NCBI GenBank assembly: GCA_904394975.1
Contig: CAJFNQ010000017.1
Span: forward strand, 62,001-126,000
From: Metaruminococcus_A gallistercoris
Lineage (GTDB): Bacteria > Bacillota > Clostridia > Oscillospirales > Ruminococcaceae
DNA: 64,000 nt
Direction: 5' to 3'
In this document: positions 26,849-33,903 of the stretch, in pieces
How positions within the stretch are numbered: the stretch's first letter is position 1
Layout of the letters: each line of letters starts with the position of its first letter
Notes under the pieces: generated by a model
The model's input: only the letters and a program-made list of their open reading frames with translations
Told to the model about the DNA's origin: nothing
Database searches by the model: none
Translations under genes and position numbers: made by a program

Positions 26849-26861
26849 GTCCGGCACTTTT

Positions 26862-26895
26862 AACGGCAGAATGATGAATCATTCTGCCGTTTTTA
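26862..26895 (+). terminator. Intrinsic terminator after the lipoprotein gene
   Basis: Fourteen-base arms AACGGCAGAATGAT (26862-26875) and ATCATTCTGCCGTT (26878-26891) followed by TTTT. Confidence 0.88.
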
Positions 26896-26954
26896 TATGA
26901 AATGGGAGTTTAATTTTAACTGTCGAAAAAACATTTTAAAAGGAGATATATAAC

Positions 26955-28305
26955 ATGGATACAATTATTGAAAAAGCTCAAAAGGGCGATTATGAGGCAA
27001 TGCTTACGCTTTATAACTTAAATAAAAACAATATTGTGCGCTTGTGTTATCTTCTTGTTTTGAAAAAAAACACTGCTGATCACATCACAGCGCAGGTGTT
27101 TAAAAGCGTATGGTCGAATTTTGATCTTGCACAAATTCATACAACACAAGATTTTACAGACGTTTTAATGAAAAAAAGCCATTCGTTTTTGCAAGATTCA
27201 CGTATCCAAAAAGAATCCCAAGGCATTTCGTATTCCTGCAAATAAAAATTTTATAAAAACCACATATAATGCTGAGAAAATGGTTTTAAAGGAAAATGCC
27301 TGCGATGCGATTTTATATAACCTTCCAACATTATGCCGATTTATTTACATTCTTCATACAGTTTGCGGATATAGCAATGAGGGAATTGCCGCACTGCTTA
27401 ATACAAGTGCTGATACCATCCAGTTCGCACTAGAGGCGGAAAGTGTAAATATTGACCGAATCATTGCTTCTGCAACAAAACTGAAACCCATTGAGCCTAT
27501 AACAATAGATAAGTTCCATCAATATTTAATAAACAACTCTAAAAGCGATCTGTGTGTATCACAAATGACTGACGATATGATATTGACGAATATTCATCAA
27601 ATATGTCAGCCTTTACGAAGGGAAAAGAGGAAAAAGCAGATTAAGCTTCTGGCAGTTATTGTTTCTGTTTTTTTGTTGCTTGGACTCAGCTCATTGATTA
27701 TATTTGCGGTTTACAACAATAATACTGGCTCGCAGGTAGCGGATACATCAACCAATACCGAATCTTCAAGTTCTTCTGTTGCTGCTGAAAACGAAACGTA
27801 TTATGCAGATATCAAAATTGAGGATTACGGTACCATTACGGTTGAACTGGATGAGGATGCAGCACCGGAAACAGTAGCTAATTTTATTTCTCTTGCTGAA
27901 ACCGGATTTTATGATGGGTTAACCTTCCATAGAATCATTGAAGGTTTTATGATGCAGAAAGGTGACCCAAACGGTGACGGAACAGGAGGCAGTGACACAA
28001 CAATTACTGGAGAATTTACGGAAAATGGATATGATAATAATCTTTCACACACACGTGGCGCGATTTCAATGGCACGCTCCGATGACTACAACAGCGCAAG
28101 TTCACAATTTTTTATTGTTCAGCAGGATTCAACCTACTTGGATGGGAGCTATGCGGTATTTGGCTATGTTACAAGCGGAATGAATGTAGTGGATGCTATT
28201 TGTGAAGCTGCTGAACCCACCGATGACAATGGCACGATCCCGGAAGATGAACAGCCTGTGATTTCCTCAATCACGATTTATTCTGATGAGAATAATGAAG
28301 ATTAA
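26955..28305 (+). pseudogene. Sigma-70-like regions 2 and 4 fused to a membrane helix and an external cyclophilin, split by a frameshift
   Basis: The first frame (26955-27245, AGGAG upstream) encodes 96 residues whose first 73 look like a degenerate sigma region 2 (AQKGDYEAMLTLYNLNKNN, HITAQVFKSVWSNF). The second frame is open well before its ATG at 27280 and reads KKAIRFCKIHVSKKNPKAF, RIPANKNFIKTTYNAEKM. It then gives a region-4-like helix-turn-helix (NLPTLCRFIYILHTVCGYS, NEGIAALLNTSADTIQFAL), a transmembrane helix (about 27648-27710), a Ser/Thr linker and a cyclophilin-type peptidyl-prolyl isomerase (FHRIIEGFMMQKGDP with the catalytic Arg; SASSQFFIVQQD; FGYVTSGMNVVDAI). Skipping one base of the A7 run at 27171-27177 joins them into about 449 residues. 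Sigma-like part inside, isomerase outside. Whether this is a mutation, a sequencing slip or slippage-based expression cannot be told from here. Confidence 0.72.
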
Positions 28306-28331
28306 TCTGTCAAACAAATAGTACATATATC

Positions 28332-28361
28332 TTGCTCGAAACAGGAAAAATATGATATAAT
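28332..28361 (+). promoter_or_regulatory. Promoter of gatCAB
   Basis: TTGCTC (28332-28337), 18-base spacer, TATAAT (28356-28361) with a TGA extended -10. About 55 bases upstream of the gatC start. Confidence 0.65.
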
Positions 28362-28420
28362 ATATTGGATTATTGTGGTGCCTTCAGCGCCTTATATAAA
28401 AATCAAAGGAGGCAAAAAAC

Positions 28421-28693
28421 ATGGAGATTGATATTCGGCACATTGCCAAACTCTCCAGGCTGAAAATTGAAGAGAACGAAGTAAAAAAGTTCGAGCAGGA
28501 AATGCAGTCAATTATTCAAATGGTGGAAAAGCTCCCTGAAATGCCGGACACAGGTGCGGCTTTGATTGATCCTGATCATCCAATGAAGCTCCGCCCGGAT
28601 GAAGTCCATCATGAATACCGCAGAGAAGATATTCTTAAAAATGCTCCGCAGGTACAGGCAGGATGTGTGGTTGTGCCAAAGGTAGTAGAATAG
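28421..28693 (+). CDS. gatC: Aspartyl/glutamyl-tRNA amidotransferase subunit C
   Basis: 90-residue GatC (IDIRHIAKLSRLKIEENEVKKFEQEMQSII; C-terminal YRREDILKNAPQVQAGCVVVPKVVE). It stabilises the GatA-GatB interface in the enzyme that converts misacylated Glu-tRNA-Gln (and Asp-tRNA-Asn) to the correct amide. Strong AAAGGAGG upstream. First of three co-directional gat genes. Confidence 0.95.
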   Translation: MEIDIRHIAKLSRLKIEENEVKKFEQEMQSIIQMVEKLPEMPDTGAALIDPDHPMKLRPDEVHHEYRREDILKNAPQVQAGCVVVPKVVE

Positions 28694-28706
28694 GGGAGAA
28701 TGAACC

Positions 28707-30167
28707 ATGTCATTGTATGATAAAACCGCTTATGAGCTTTCAGAAATGCTTTCCAAAAAGGAAATAAGCAGCCGTGAGCTGACGGCTGATGTGTTTCAGC
28801 GAATTGACGCAGTCGAAGACTTAACAAATGCTTATGTTACGTTGACTCGTGAAGAAGCAATGGATCGTGCAGCTGAAATCGATCAGAAAAGAGCAGAGGG
28901 CGAAGAACTTTCTCCGCTTGCCGGTATCCCAATCGGGATTAAAGACAATATCTGTACGAAAAATATTCGCACAACCTGTTCATCAAAAATGCTTGAAAAT
29001 TTTGTACCGCCATACAATGCAACTGTTATGGAGCGGTTGCAAAAAGACGGTATTGTAATTCCTGGCAAATTAAATATGGACGAATTCGCTATGGGTTCTT
29101 CCACAGAAACATCATATTTTAAAACGACCAAAAACCCGCATGATCTTACCCGGGTTCCCGGCGGATCTTCCGGCGGAAGTGCCAGTGCTGTTGCTGCCGG
29201 TGAATGCATTGCGGCTCTTGGTTCTGATACAGGCGGTTCCATTCGTCAGCCAGCTTCTCTTTGCGGTGTTTTCGGTTTAAAACCGACTTACGGAAGTGTA
29301 TCCCGTTTTGGATTGGTTGCTTTTGCTTCGTCACTTGACCAGATTGGACCCATCGGGCGCTCCACCAAAGATTTAGCCATGCTTTACGGCGCCATCTGCG
29401 GACACGATCATTATGACGCAACAACTGCCTATCGTGAGTATCCTGATTTTCTTAAAGAAATCAATACTGCGGTCGCCAAAGATATGGTCATTGGTCTCCC
29501 AAAAGAGTATTTTAATGGCATTGATCCGCAGGTAGAGGAAAAGGTGCGCAAAGCAATCAAAACTTTGGGAGGCTGCGGTGTACGGTTTAAAGAAATTTCC
29601 TTGCCCAGCACAGAATATGCTCTTTCCGCGTATTACATCATTGCGTCAGCTGAAGCATCTTCCAATCTTGCTCGTTTTGACGGCGTAAAATACGGTTATC
29701 GCACTGAGAATTATACCGGTTTAACCGATATGTACGAAAAAACCAGAAGCGAAGGCTTTGGGGACGAAGTAAAACGTCGCATTATGTTGGGTACCTTCGT
29801 GCTTAGTTCCGGTTACTATGACGCTTATTATAAACGCGCAAAACTGTTCCAGAAACAGGTTGTGGCTGAGTTTAATCAAGCGTTTGAAGGCTGTGATCTG
29901 ATTCTTACCCCGACTTCACCGGTTACCGCGTTCAAGATCGGTGAAAACATTGGAGATCCTCTTAAAATGTATATGAGTGACGTTTGTACAGTTACCGTCA
30001 ACATTGCAGGCCTTCCTGCAATCAGCATCCCGTGCGGAAAGGATGACAAAGGTCTGCCGATCGGTTTACAATTGATTGGACCGAAATTTTCGGAACAGGC
30101 TCTGTTTAATATGTCGGAACTGTATGAAATGGAAAGTGGCTTTTCTTATGAAATGCCACTGAAATAA
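28707..30167 (+). CDS. gatA: Aspartyl/glutamyl-tRNA amidotransferase subunit A
   Basis: Amidase-signature subunit that releases ammonia from glutamine. The Lys of the Ser-cisSer-Lys triad is Lys79 (GIPIGIKDNICT), and the Gly/Ser-rich block RVPGGSSGGSASAVAAGE with the following DTGGSIRQPAS holds the two serines. 486 residues. GGGGAGAA precedes the ATG, 13 bases after gatC. Confidence 0.97.
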   Translation: MSLYDKTAYELSEMLSKKEISSRELTADVFQRIDAVEDLTNAYVTLTREEAMDRAAEIDQKRAEGEELSPLAGIPIGIKDNICTKNIRTTCSSKMLENFVPPYNATVMERLQKDGIVIPGKLNMDEFAMGSSTETSYFKTTKNPHDLTRVPGGSSGGSASAVAAGECIAALGSDTGGSIRQPASLCGVFGLKPTYGSVSRFGLVAFASSLDQIGPIGRSTKDLAMLYGAICGHDHYDATTAYREYPDFLKEINTAVAKDMVIGLPKEYFNGIDPQVEEKVRKAIKTLGGCGVRFKEISLPSTEYALSAYYIIASAEASSNLARFDGVKYGYRTENYTGLTDMYEKTRSEGFGDEVKRRIMLGTFVLSSGYYDAYYKRAKLFQKQVVAEFNQAFEGCDLILTPTSPVTAFKIGENIGDPLKMYMSDVCTVTVNIAGLPAISIPCGKDDKGLPIGLQLIGPKFSEQALFNMSELYEMESGFSYEMPLK

Positions 30168-30180
30168 GAGGTGAATGAGC

Positions 30181-31614
30181 ATGGAATATGAGATGATCGT
30201 TGGTTTGGAAGTTCACGCAGAACTTTCTACCCAGTCTAAAATATTTTGCAGTTGCAAAAACAAGTTCGGATTAGAAGTCAACAGTCAGTGCTGCCCAATT
30301 TGTTCTGGTATGCCCGGTACATTACCGACCTTGAATGAAAAAGTGGTTGAATACGCAGTCAAAATGGGACATGCGTTAAATTGCAAAATCAACCGTGTTT
30401 GCAAGCAGGACCGTAAAAACTATTTTTATCCGGATCTTCCAAAGGCGTACCAGATTTCTCAGTTTGATATTCCTCTTTGTGAAAACGGTTATCTGGATGT
30501 TATGGTAGGGGATGAAACCAAGCGAATTGGCGTTACCCGCATCCATATTGAAGAAGATGCCGGAAAATTGATCCATGATGATAGCTTTGACGGTTCTCTG
30601 GTTGATTTTAACCGTTGCGGCGTTCCGCTTATCGAAATCGTTTCTGAGCCGGATATCCGCAGTTCCGAAGAGGCAAAAGCATATCTGGACACCATCCGTC
30701 AAATTTTGCAGTATTTGGATATTTCCGACTGTAAAATGCAGGAAGGCTCCATCCGTGCAGATGTAAACGTATCGGTACGCCCCAAAGGTAGCAGTGAGTT
30801 CGGAACCCGCTGTGAAATGAAAAACGTAAACTCGTTCAGCGCTGTTGTTCGTGCCATTGAATACGAAGCGAAGCGGCAGATCGAACTGATTGAAAACGGC
30901 GGTGTTGTTGAACAGGAAACAAGACGCTGGGATGATGCTAAGGGCCAGAATTTCCTTCTGCGCAGCAAGGAAGATGCACACGATTATCGGTACTTCCCGG
31001 AGCCGGATCTTCTCACCATTGTGTTGGAACAGGAATATGTTGACAAACTCAAAGAAGAGATTCCGGAACTGCCGAACGTGAAGTTTGCACGTTATTTAAA
31101 AGAGATGGGGCTTCCCAAAGCAGACGCCGCTTTACTCGTCGATAACGTTGAAAAATCAAAATTATTTGAAGCGACTGCTGCATTGAAACAATGCCAGCCG
31201 AAAAATATTGCAAACTGGATTTTGGGCGATATTTCCAAATATTTGAATGAAAGCAATAAGCCGCTTGAAGAAACCGCTCTTACATCTCAAAATCTTGCTG
31301 ACCTGATTGAGAACGTTGAAAAGGGTGTTATTTCAAATTCCGCAGGTAAAACAGTGCTGGATGTTATCCTTGAGCAGGACAAAAAGGTTTCTGATGTGAT
31401 TTCTGAAAAGGGCCTGGCTCAAATTTCGGATTCCTCAGCATTGGAAGAAACGGTAAAAGAGGTTCTTGCCGCGAATGAGAAATCGATTCAGGACTATAAG
31501 AACGGTAAGACCAATGCGTTTGGATATCTGGTCGGTCAGTGCATGAAAGCGACAAAAGGGAAGGGTAATCCGAACATTATCAAAGAACTGATTCAAAATT
31601 ACCTTGCCGAGTAA
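30181..31614 (+). CDS. gatB: Aspartyl/glutamyl-tRNA amidotransferase subunit B
   Basis: Kinase/tRNA-binding subunit. N-terminal GLEVHAELSTQSKIFCSC with zinc-site cysteines (CSCKNKFG ... CCPICSGMPGTLP), the YFYPDLPKAYQISQ and RIHIEEDAGKL blocks, and a C-terminal YqeY-like tail (LVGQCMKATKGKGNPNIIKELI). I choose ATG 30181, which is correctly spaced from GAGGTGA; ATG 30175, two codons upstream in frame, overlaps that site. 477 residues. Confidence 0.96.
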   Translation: MEYEMIVGLEVHAELSTQSKIFCSCKNKFGLEVNSQCCPICSGMPGTLPTLNEKVVEYAVKMGHALNCKINRVCKQDRKNYFYPDLPKAYQISQFDIPLCENGYLDVMVGDETKRIGVTRIHIEEDAGKLIHDDSFDGSLVDFNRCGVPLIEIVSEPDIRSSEEAKAYLDTIRQILQYLDISDCKMQEGSIRADVNVSVRPKGSSEFGTRCEMKNVNSFSAVVRAIEYEAKRQIELIENGGVVEQETRRWDDAKGQNFLLRSKEDAHDYRYFPEPDLLTIVLEQEYVDKLKEEIPELPNVKFARYLKEMGLPKADAALLVDNVEKSKLFEATAALKQCQPKNIANWILGDISKYLNESNKPLEETALTSQNLADLIENVEKGVISNSAGKTVLDVILEQDKKVSDVISEKGLAQISDSSALEETVKEVLAANEKSIQDYKNGKTNAFGYLVGQCMKATKGKGNPNIIKELIQNYLAE

Positions 31615-31618
31615 ATTG

Positions 31619-31647
31619 AAAAAAGCCGCCTTTATGGCGGCTTTTTT
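31619..31647. terminator. Bidirectional intrinsic terminator
   Basis: AAAAAAGCCGCC-TTTAT-GGCGGCTTTTTT between the convergent gatB and aldo/keto reductase genes. Confidence 0.9.
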
Positions 31648-31653
31648 GTTTTG

Positions 31654-32577
31654 TTACCAATCAAGTTTCATATCGACCGGGCCGGGGATAATGCCCGCAA
31701 AATTCAAGCGGCGTTTTGCCTCTTCGTAAACTTCTTGAGACAATTTTCCTTTTTCTCCGATTTTTACATCCTCGATTAAATGCTCTACATTTCTGGTGCC
31801 GATGACGACAGAAGATATGGAAGGATGAGAAAGCGCGAACCGAATCAGAAAGCTGTTTCGGTCTTCACCTTCATCGAACAATTCGCTGATACGAGAAGCC
31901 TCATATTTCGCCTGATAAATTGGATCATACGCTTTTACAGCGCCTCTGGTCACAATACCTGTTCCGTAACGTTCATGTACCATTTGAATTACATTTTCGC
32001 TTAAACGGGTCAATCCGCCATAAACAAGCTGTGCCATTTCAATTTCATCCCACTGCGCGAAGCGGGGAAGCGAATTGTAGCCAAATCCAGCAGGGTATCC
32101 ATATTCACTCGGACCGCCATTGCGAATGGTCAAGCCAATATGTAACGCTTTACCAGACTTTTTGGCTTCGCGAAGAGCATCCATCGCTTCATCATAACGA
32201 CCGCCTTTTAAAAACTCCGGAATAACGCCATGCAGCTGTAAAATATCCACATGATCTGTTTTCATCAAACGAAGACTTTCTTCCAAATTGCTGCGAATGG
32301 TTTCTGCATTAAAAACGTAAGTAGGACCCACGCCGGACATATTATCACAGCATTTGGTAGCAAGAACATATTCATCACGACGGTGCTCCAGCGATTTTCC
32401 AATGAAATATTCCGCCATAGGGTATTCCGGAGAAGTGTCGATGTAATTAATCCCGCAATCTAAAGCTGTGTTCAAAATACGATTTGCGCTGGCTTCATCC
32501 AAATAACGCAATTCCATAGTGCCAAAGCTCAGTTGTGTAACTGATAATCCAGTCTTTCCCAAAATACGTTGTTCCAT
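31654..32577 (-). CDS. Aldo/keto reductase
   Basis: 307-residue NADPH-dependent oxidoreductase of the (beta/alpha)8 AKR family. N-terminal RILGKTGLSVTQLSFGTM; catalytic Asp/Tyr in NYIDTSPEYPMAEYFIGKSL, Lys in VLATKCCD, His in ILQLHGV; C-terminal cofactor-binding SSVVIGTRNVEHLIED. Substrate unknown. AAAGGAATC precedes the ATG. A promoter on the minus strand lies at 32651-32678. Confidence 0.88.
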   Translation of the reverse strand: MEQRILGKTGLSVTQLSFGTMELRYLDEASANRILNTALDCGINYIDTSPEYPMAEYFIGKSLEHRRDEYVLATKCCDNMSGVGPTYVFNAETIRSNLEESLRLMKTDHVDILQLHGVIPEFLKGGRYDEAMDALREAKKSGKALHIGLTIRNGGPSEYGYPAGFGYNSLPRFAQWDEIEMAQLVYGGLTRLSENVIQMVHERYGTGIVTRGAVKAYDPIYQAKYEASRISELFDEGEDRNSFLIRFALSHPSISSVVIGTRNVEHLIEDVKIGEKGKLSQEVYEEAKRRLNFAGIIPGPVDMKLDW

Positions 32578-32650
32578 TGCTTTGATTCCTTTCTGATGTT
32601 GCGATTTGTTTTGTGAAGATAAACTAAATTGACAAGGTACACTAACATTT

Positions 32651-32678
32651 ATTATACTCTATTTATTGAATGAATCAA
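32651..32678 (-). promoter_or_regulatory. Promoter of the aldo/keto reductase gene
   Basis: On the minus strand TTGATT (32678-32673), 16-base spacer, TATAAT (32656-32651), about 75 bases before the start codon. Confidence 0.55.
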
Positions 32679-32715
32679 GCAAAATAAGGTATTAAAACAA
32701 TGATATAAATTCGAC

Positions 32716-32744
32716 TTGACAAAGTACAAAAAGGGAATTATCAT
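32716..32744 (+). promoter_or_regulatory. Promoter of the tyrosine recombinase gene
   Basis: TTGACA (32716-32721), 17-base spacer, TATCAT (32739-32744). The initiation point would lie about ten bases before the dif-like site, placing that site in the 5' untranslated region. A second TTGACA at 32629-32634, also followed by ARGTAC, has TATACT 18 bases on (32653-32658). Confidence 0.65.
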
Positions 32745-32758
32745 ATAAGCAAACACAT

Positions 32759-32772
32759 AATTGCGCAAAATA
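32759..32772 (+). repeat. Direct repeat flanking the recombinase gene, copy 1
   Basis: AATTGCGCAAAATA, identical to 33810-33823. It contains the complete left arm of the dif-like site. Confidence 0.8.
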
Positions 32773-32787
32773 AAAATTTTGTGCAAT
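32760..32787 (+). other. dif-like 11-6-11 recombination site
   Basis: Left arm ATTGCGCAAAA (32760-32770), six-base centre TAAAAA (32771-32776), right arm TTTTGTGCAAT (32777-32787). The arms are inverted copies with one mismatch in eleven. The 28-base layout, AA at the inner end of the left arm and TT at the start of the right arm, and the TGCGCA core shared with the Escherichia coli XerC arm are those of Xer recombination sites. It lies 16 bases before the recombinase start codon. Function is inferred. Confidence 0.55.
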
Positions 32788-32802
32788 AAGGAAGAGGAAG
32801 TT

Positions 32803-33807
32803 ATGCCTATGAAACAGTTATATGAAGACGCGTTTCCGCAATTGCGGGATTATTTATTTTATCTAGAAACCATTAAAGGCCGTTCGCCAAAAACAGTGGA
32901 AGAATATTTTCACGATCTTCAAACATTCTTCCGCTTTTTATGGGCATTCCGTTCTAAAGATCATATTGCGTTATCCGATCAGGAACAGTTTTCTAAAATA
33001 TCTATTTCCCACATTGATCTGGATTTTATTCGATCCACCACTTTGGCGGATATTTATGAATTTTTACATTACATCACCAGTGAACGTTCAAACAGCGCTA
33101 CTGCACGTGCAAGAAAAATTTCTGCAATCCGCGGTTTTTTTAAATATCTAACCAACAATTTAAAGTTGCTTGAAGAAAACCCCACTTTAAATCTTGAAGT
33201 TCCATCCACAAGAAAATCTCTTCCGAAATATTTGACACTTGAACAAAGCCTGGAACTTCTAAATAGTGTCGATGGCTCATTTGAAGAACGTGATTATTGC
33301 ATACTGGTGCTGTTTTTAAACTGTGGCATGCGTTTATCTGAATTGGTTGGAATCAACTGTTCTGATATTCGTGACGATACGCTAAGATTGCTTGGAAAAG
33401 GAAATAAAGAACGTGTTGTTTATTTAAATGAATCCTGTCAAAATGCAATCAGCGCTTATTTAAAAGTGCGGAAAGATAGCGCAAAAGAACCACGCGCATT
33501 GTTTCTTTCCAGCCGCGGAACACGCATCAGCCGGCGCCGTGTGCAGCAAATCGTAGAAACATTTCTCCAAAAATCGGGTCTGGGTCATATGGGTTATTCG
33601 ACTCATAAACTGCGGCACACAGCTGCGACGCTGATGTATCAGTATGGTGAGATTGATATTCGAGTGTTAAAAGACATTCTGGGACATGCAAATTTAGGAA
33701 CCACCGAAATTTACACCCACGTTTCCAGCAAGCAGATGAAACATGCTGCCGAAAATAATCCGCTTGCCAATATAAACACAACGGATAAAAGTAAAAATGA
33801 TCAATAA
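32803..33807 (+). CDS. Xer-type tyrosine recombinase
   Basis: 334 residues from ATG 32803. N-terminal SAM-like core-binding domain (RDYLFYLETIKGRSPKTVEEYFHDLQTFF) and a complete catalytic set: Arg177 (CGMRLSELVG), Lys199 (LLGKGNKERVV), His268 and Arg271 (HKLRHTAATLMY), His295 (LGHANLGTT) and Tyr304 (TEIYTHV). About 35 residues longer than typical XerC/XerD, mostly in the N-terminal half, closer in size to the single-recombinase types XerS/XerH. An inverted-repeat dif-like site lies just upstream and an arm copy just downstream, so it may resolve chromosome dimers alone or mobilise a small cassette. Flanked by unrelated housekeeping genes. Confidence 0.88.
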   Translation: MPMKQLYEDAFPQLRDYLFYLETIKGRSPKTVEEYFHDLQTFFRFLWAFRSKDHIALSDQEQFSKISISHIDLDFIRSTTLADIYEFLHYITSERSNSATARARKISAIRGFFKYLTNNLKLLEENPTLNLEVPSTRKSLPKYLTLEQSLELLNSVDGSFEERDYCILVLFLNCGMRLSELVGINCSDIRDDTLRLLGKGNKERVVYLNESCQNAISAYLKVRKDSAKEPRALFLSSRGTRISRRRVQQIVETFLQKSGLGHMGYSTHKLRHTAATLMYQYGEIDIRVLKDILGHANLGTTEIYTHVSSKQMKHAAENNPLANINTTDKSKNDQ

Positions 33808-33809
33808 AC

Positions 33810-33823
33810 AATTGCGCAAAATA
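33810..33823 (+). repeat. Direct repeat flanking the recombinase gene, copy 2
   Basis: AATTGCGCAAAATA beginning three bases after the recombinase stop codon; identical to 32759-32772. The bases following (TTTTTCTC...) do not restore a right arm, so this is a half-site. Confidence 0.8.
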
Positions 33824-33854
33824 TTTTTCTCTTCTTTTATATTTTATATATAGC

Positions 33855-33885
33855 AAAAAGGCTGATGTCAAACATCAGCCTTTTT
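33855..33885. terminator. Bidirectional intrinsic terminator
   Basis: AAAAAGGCTGATGT (33855-33868) and ACATCAGCCTTTTT (33872-33885) between the convergent recombinase and clpC genes. Confidence 0.9.
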
Positions 33886-33903
33886 GGTTAAGAAGAAAAA
33901 ACT

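Noticed and set aside
33810..33838. Second complete dif-like site downstream of the recombinase
   Set aside because: Only the left arm is present; the following bases do not form the right arm.
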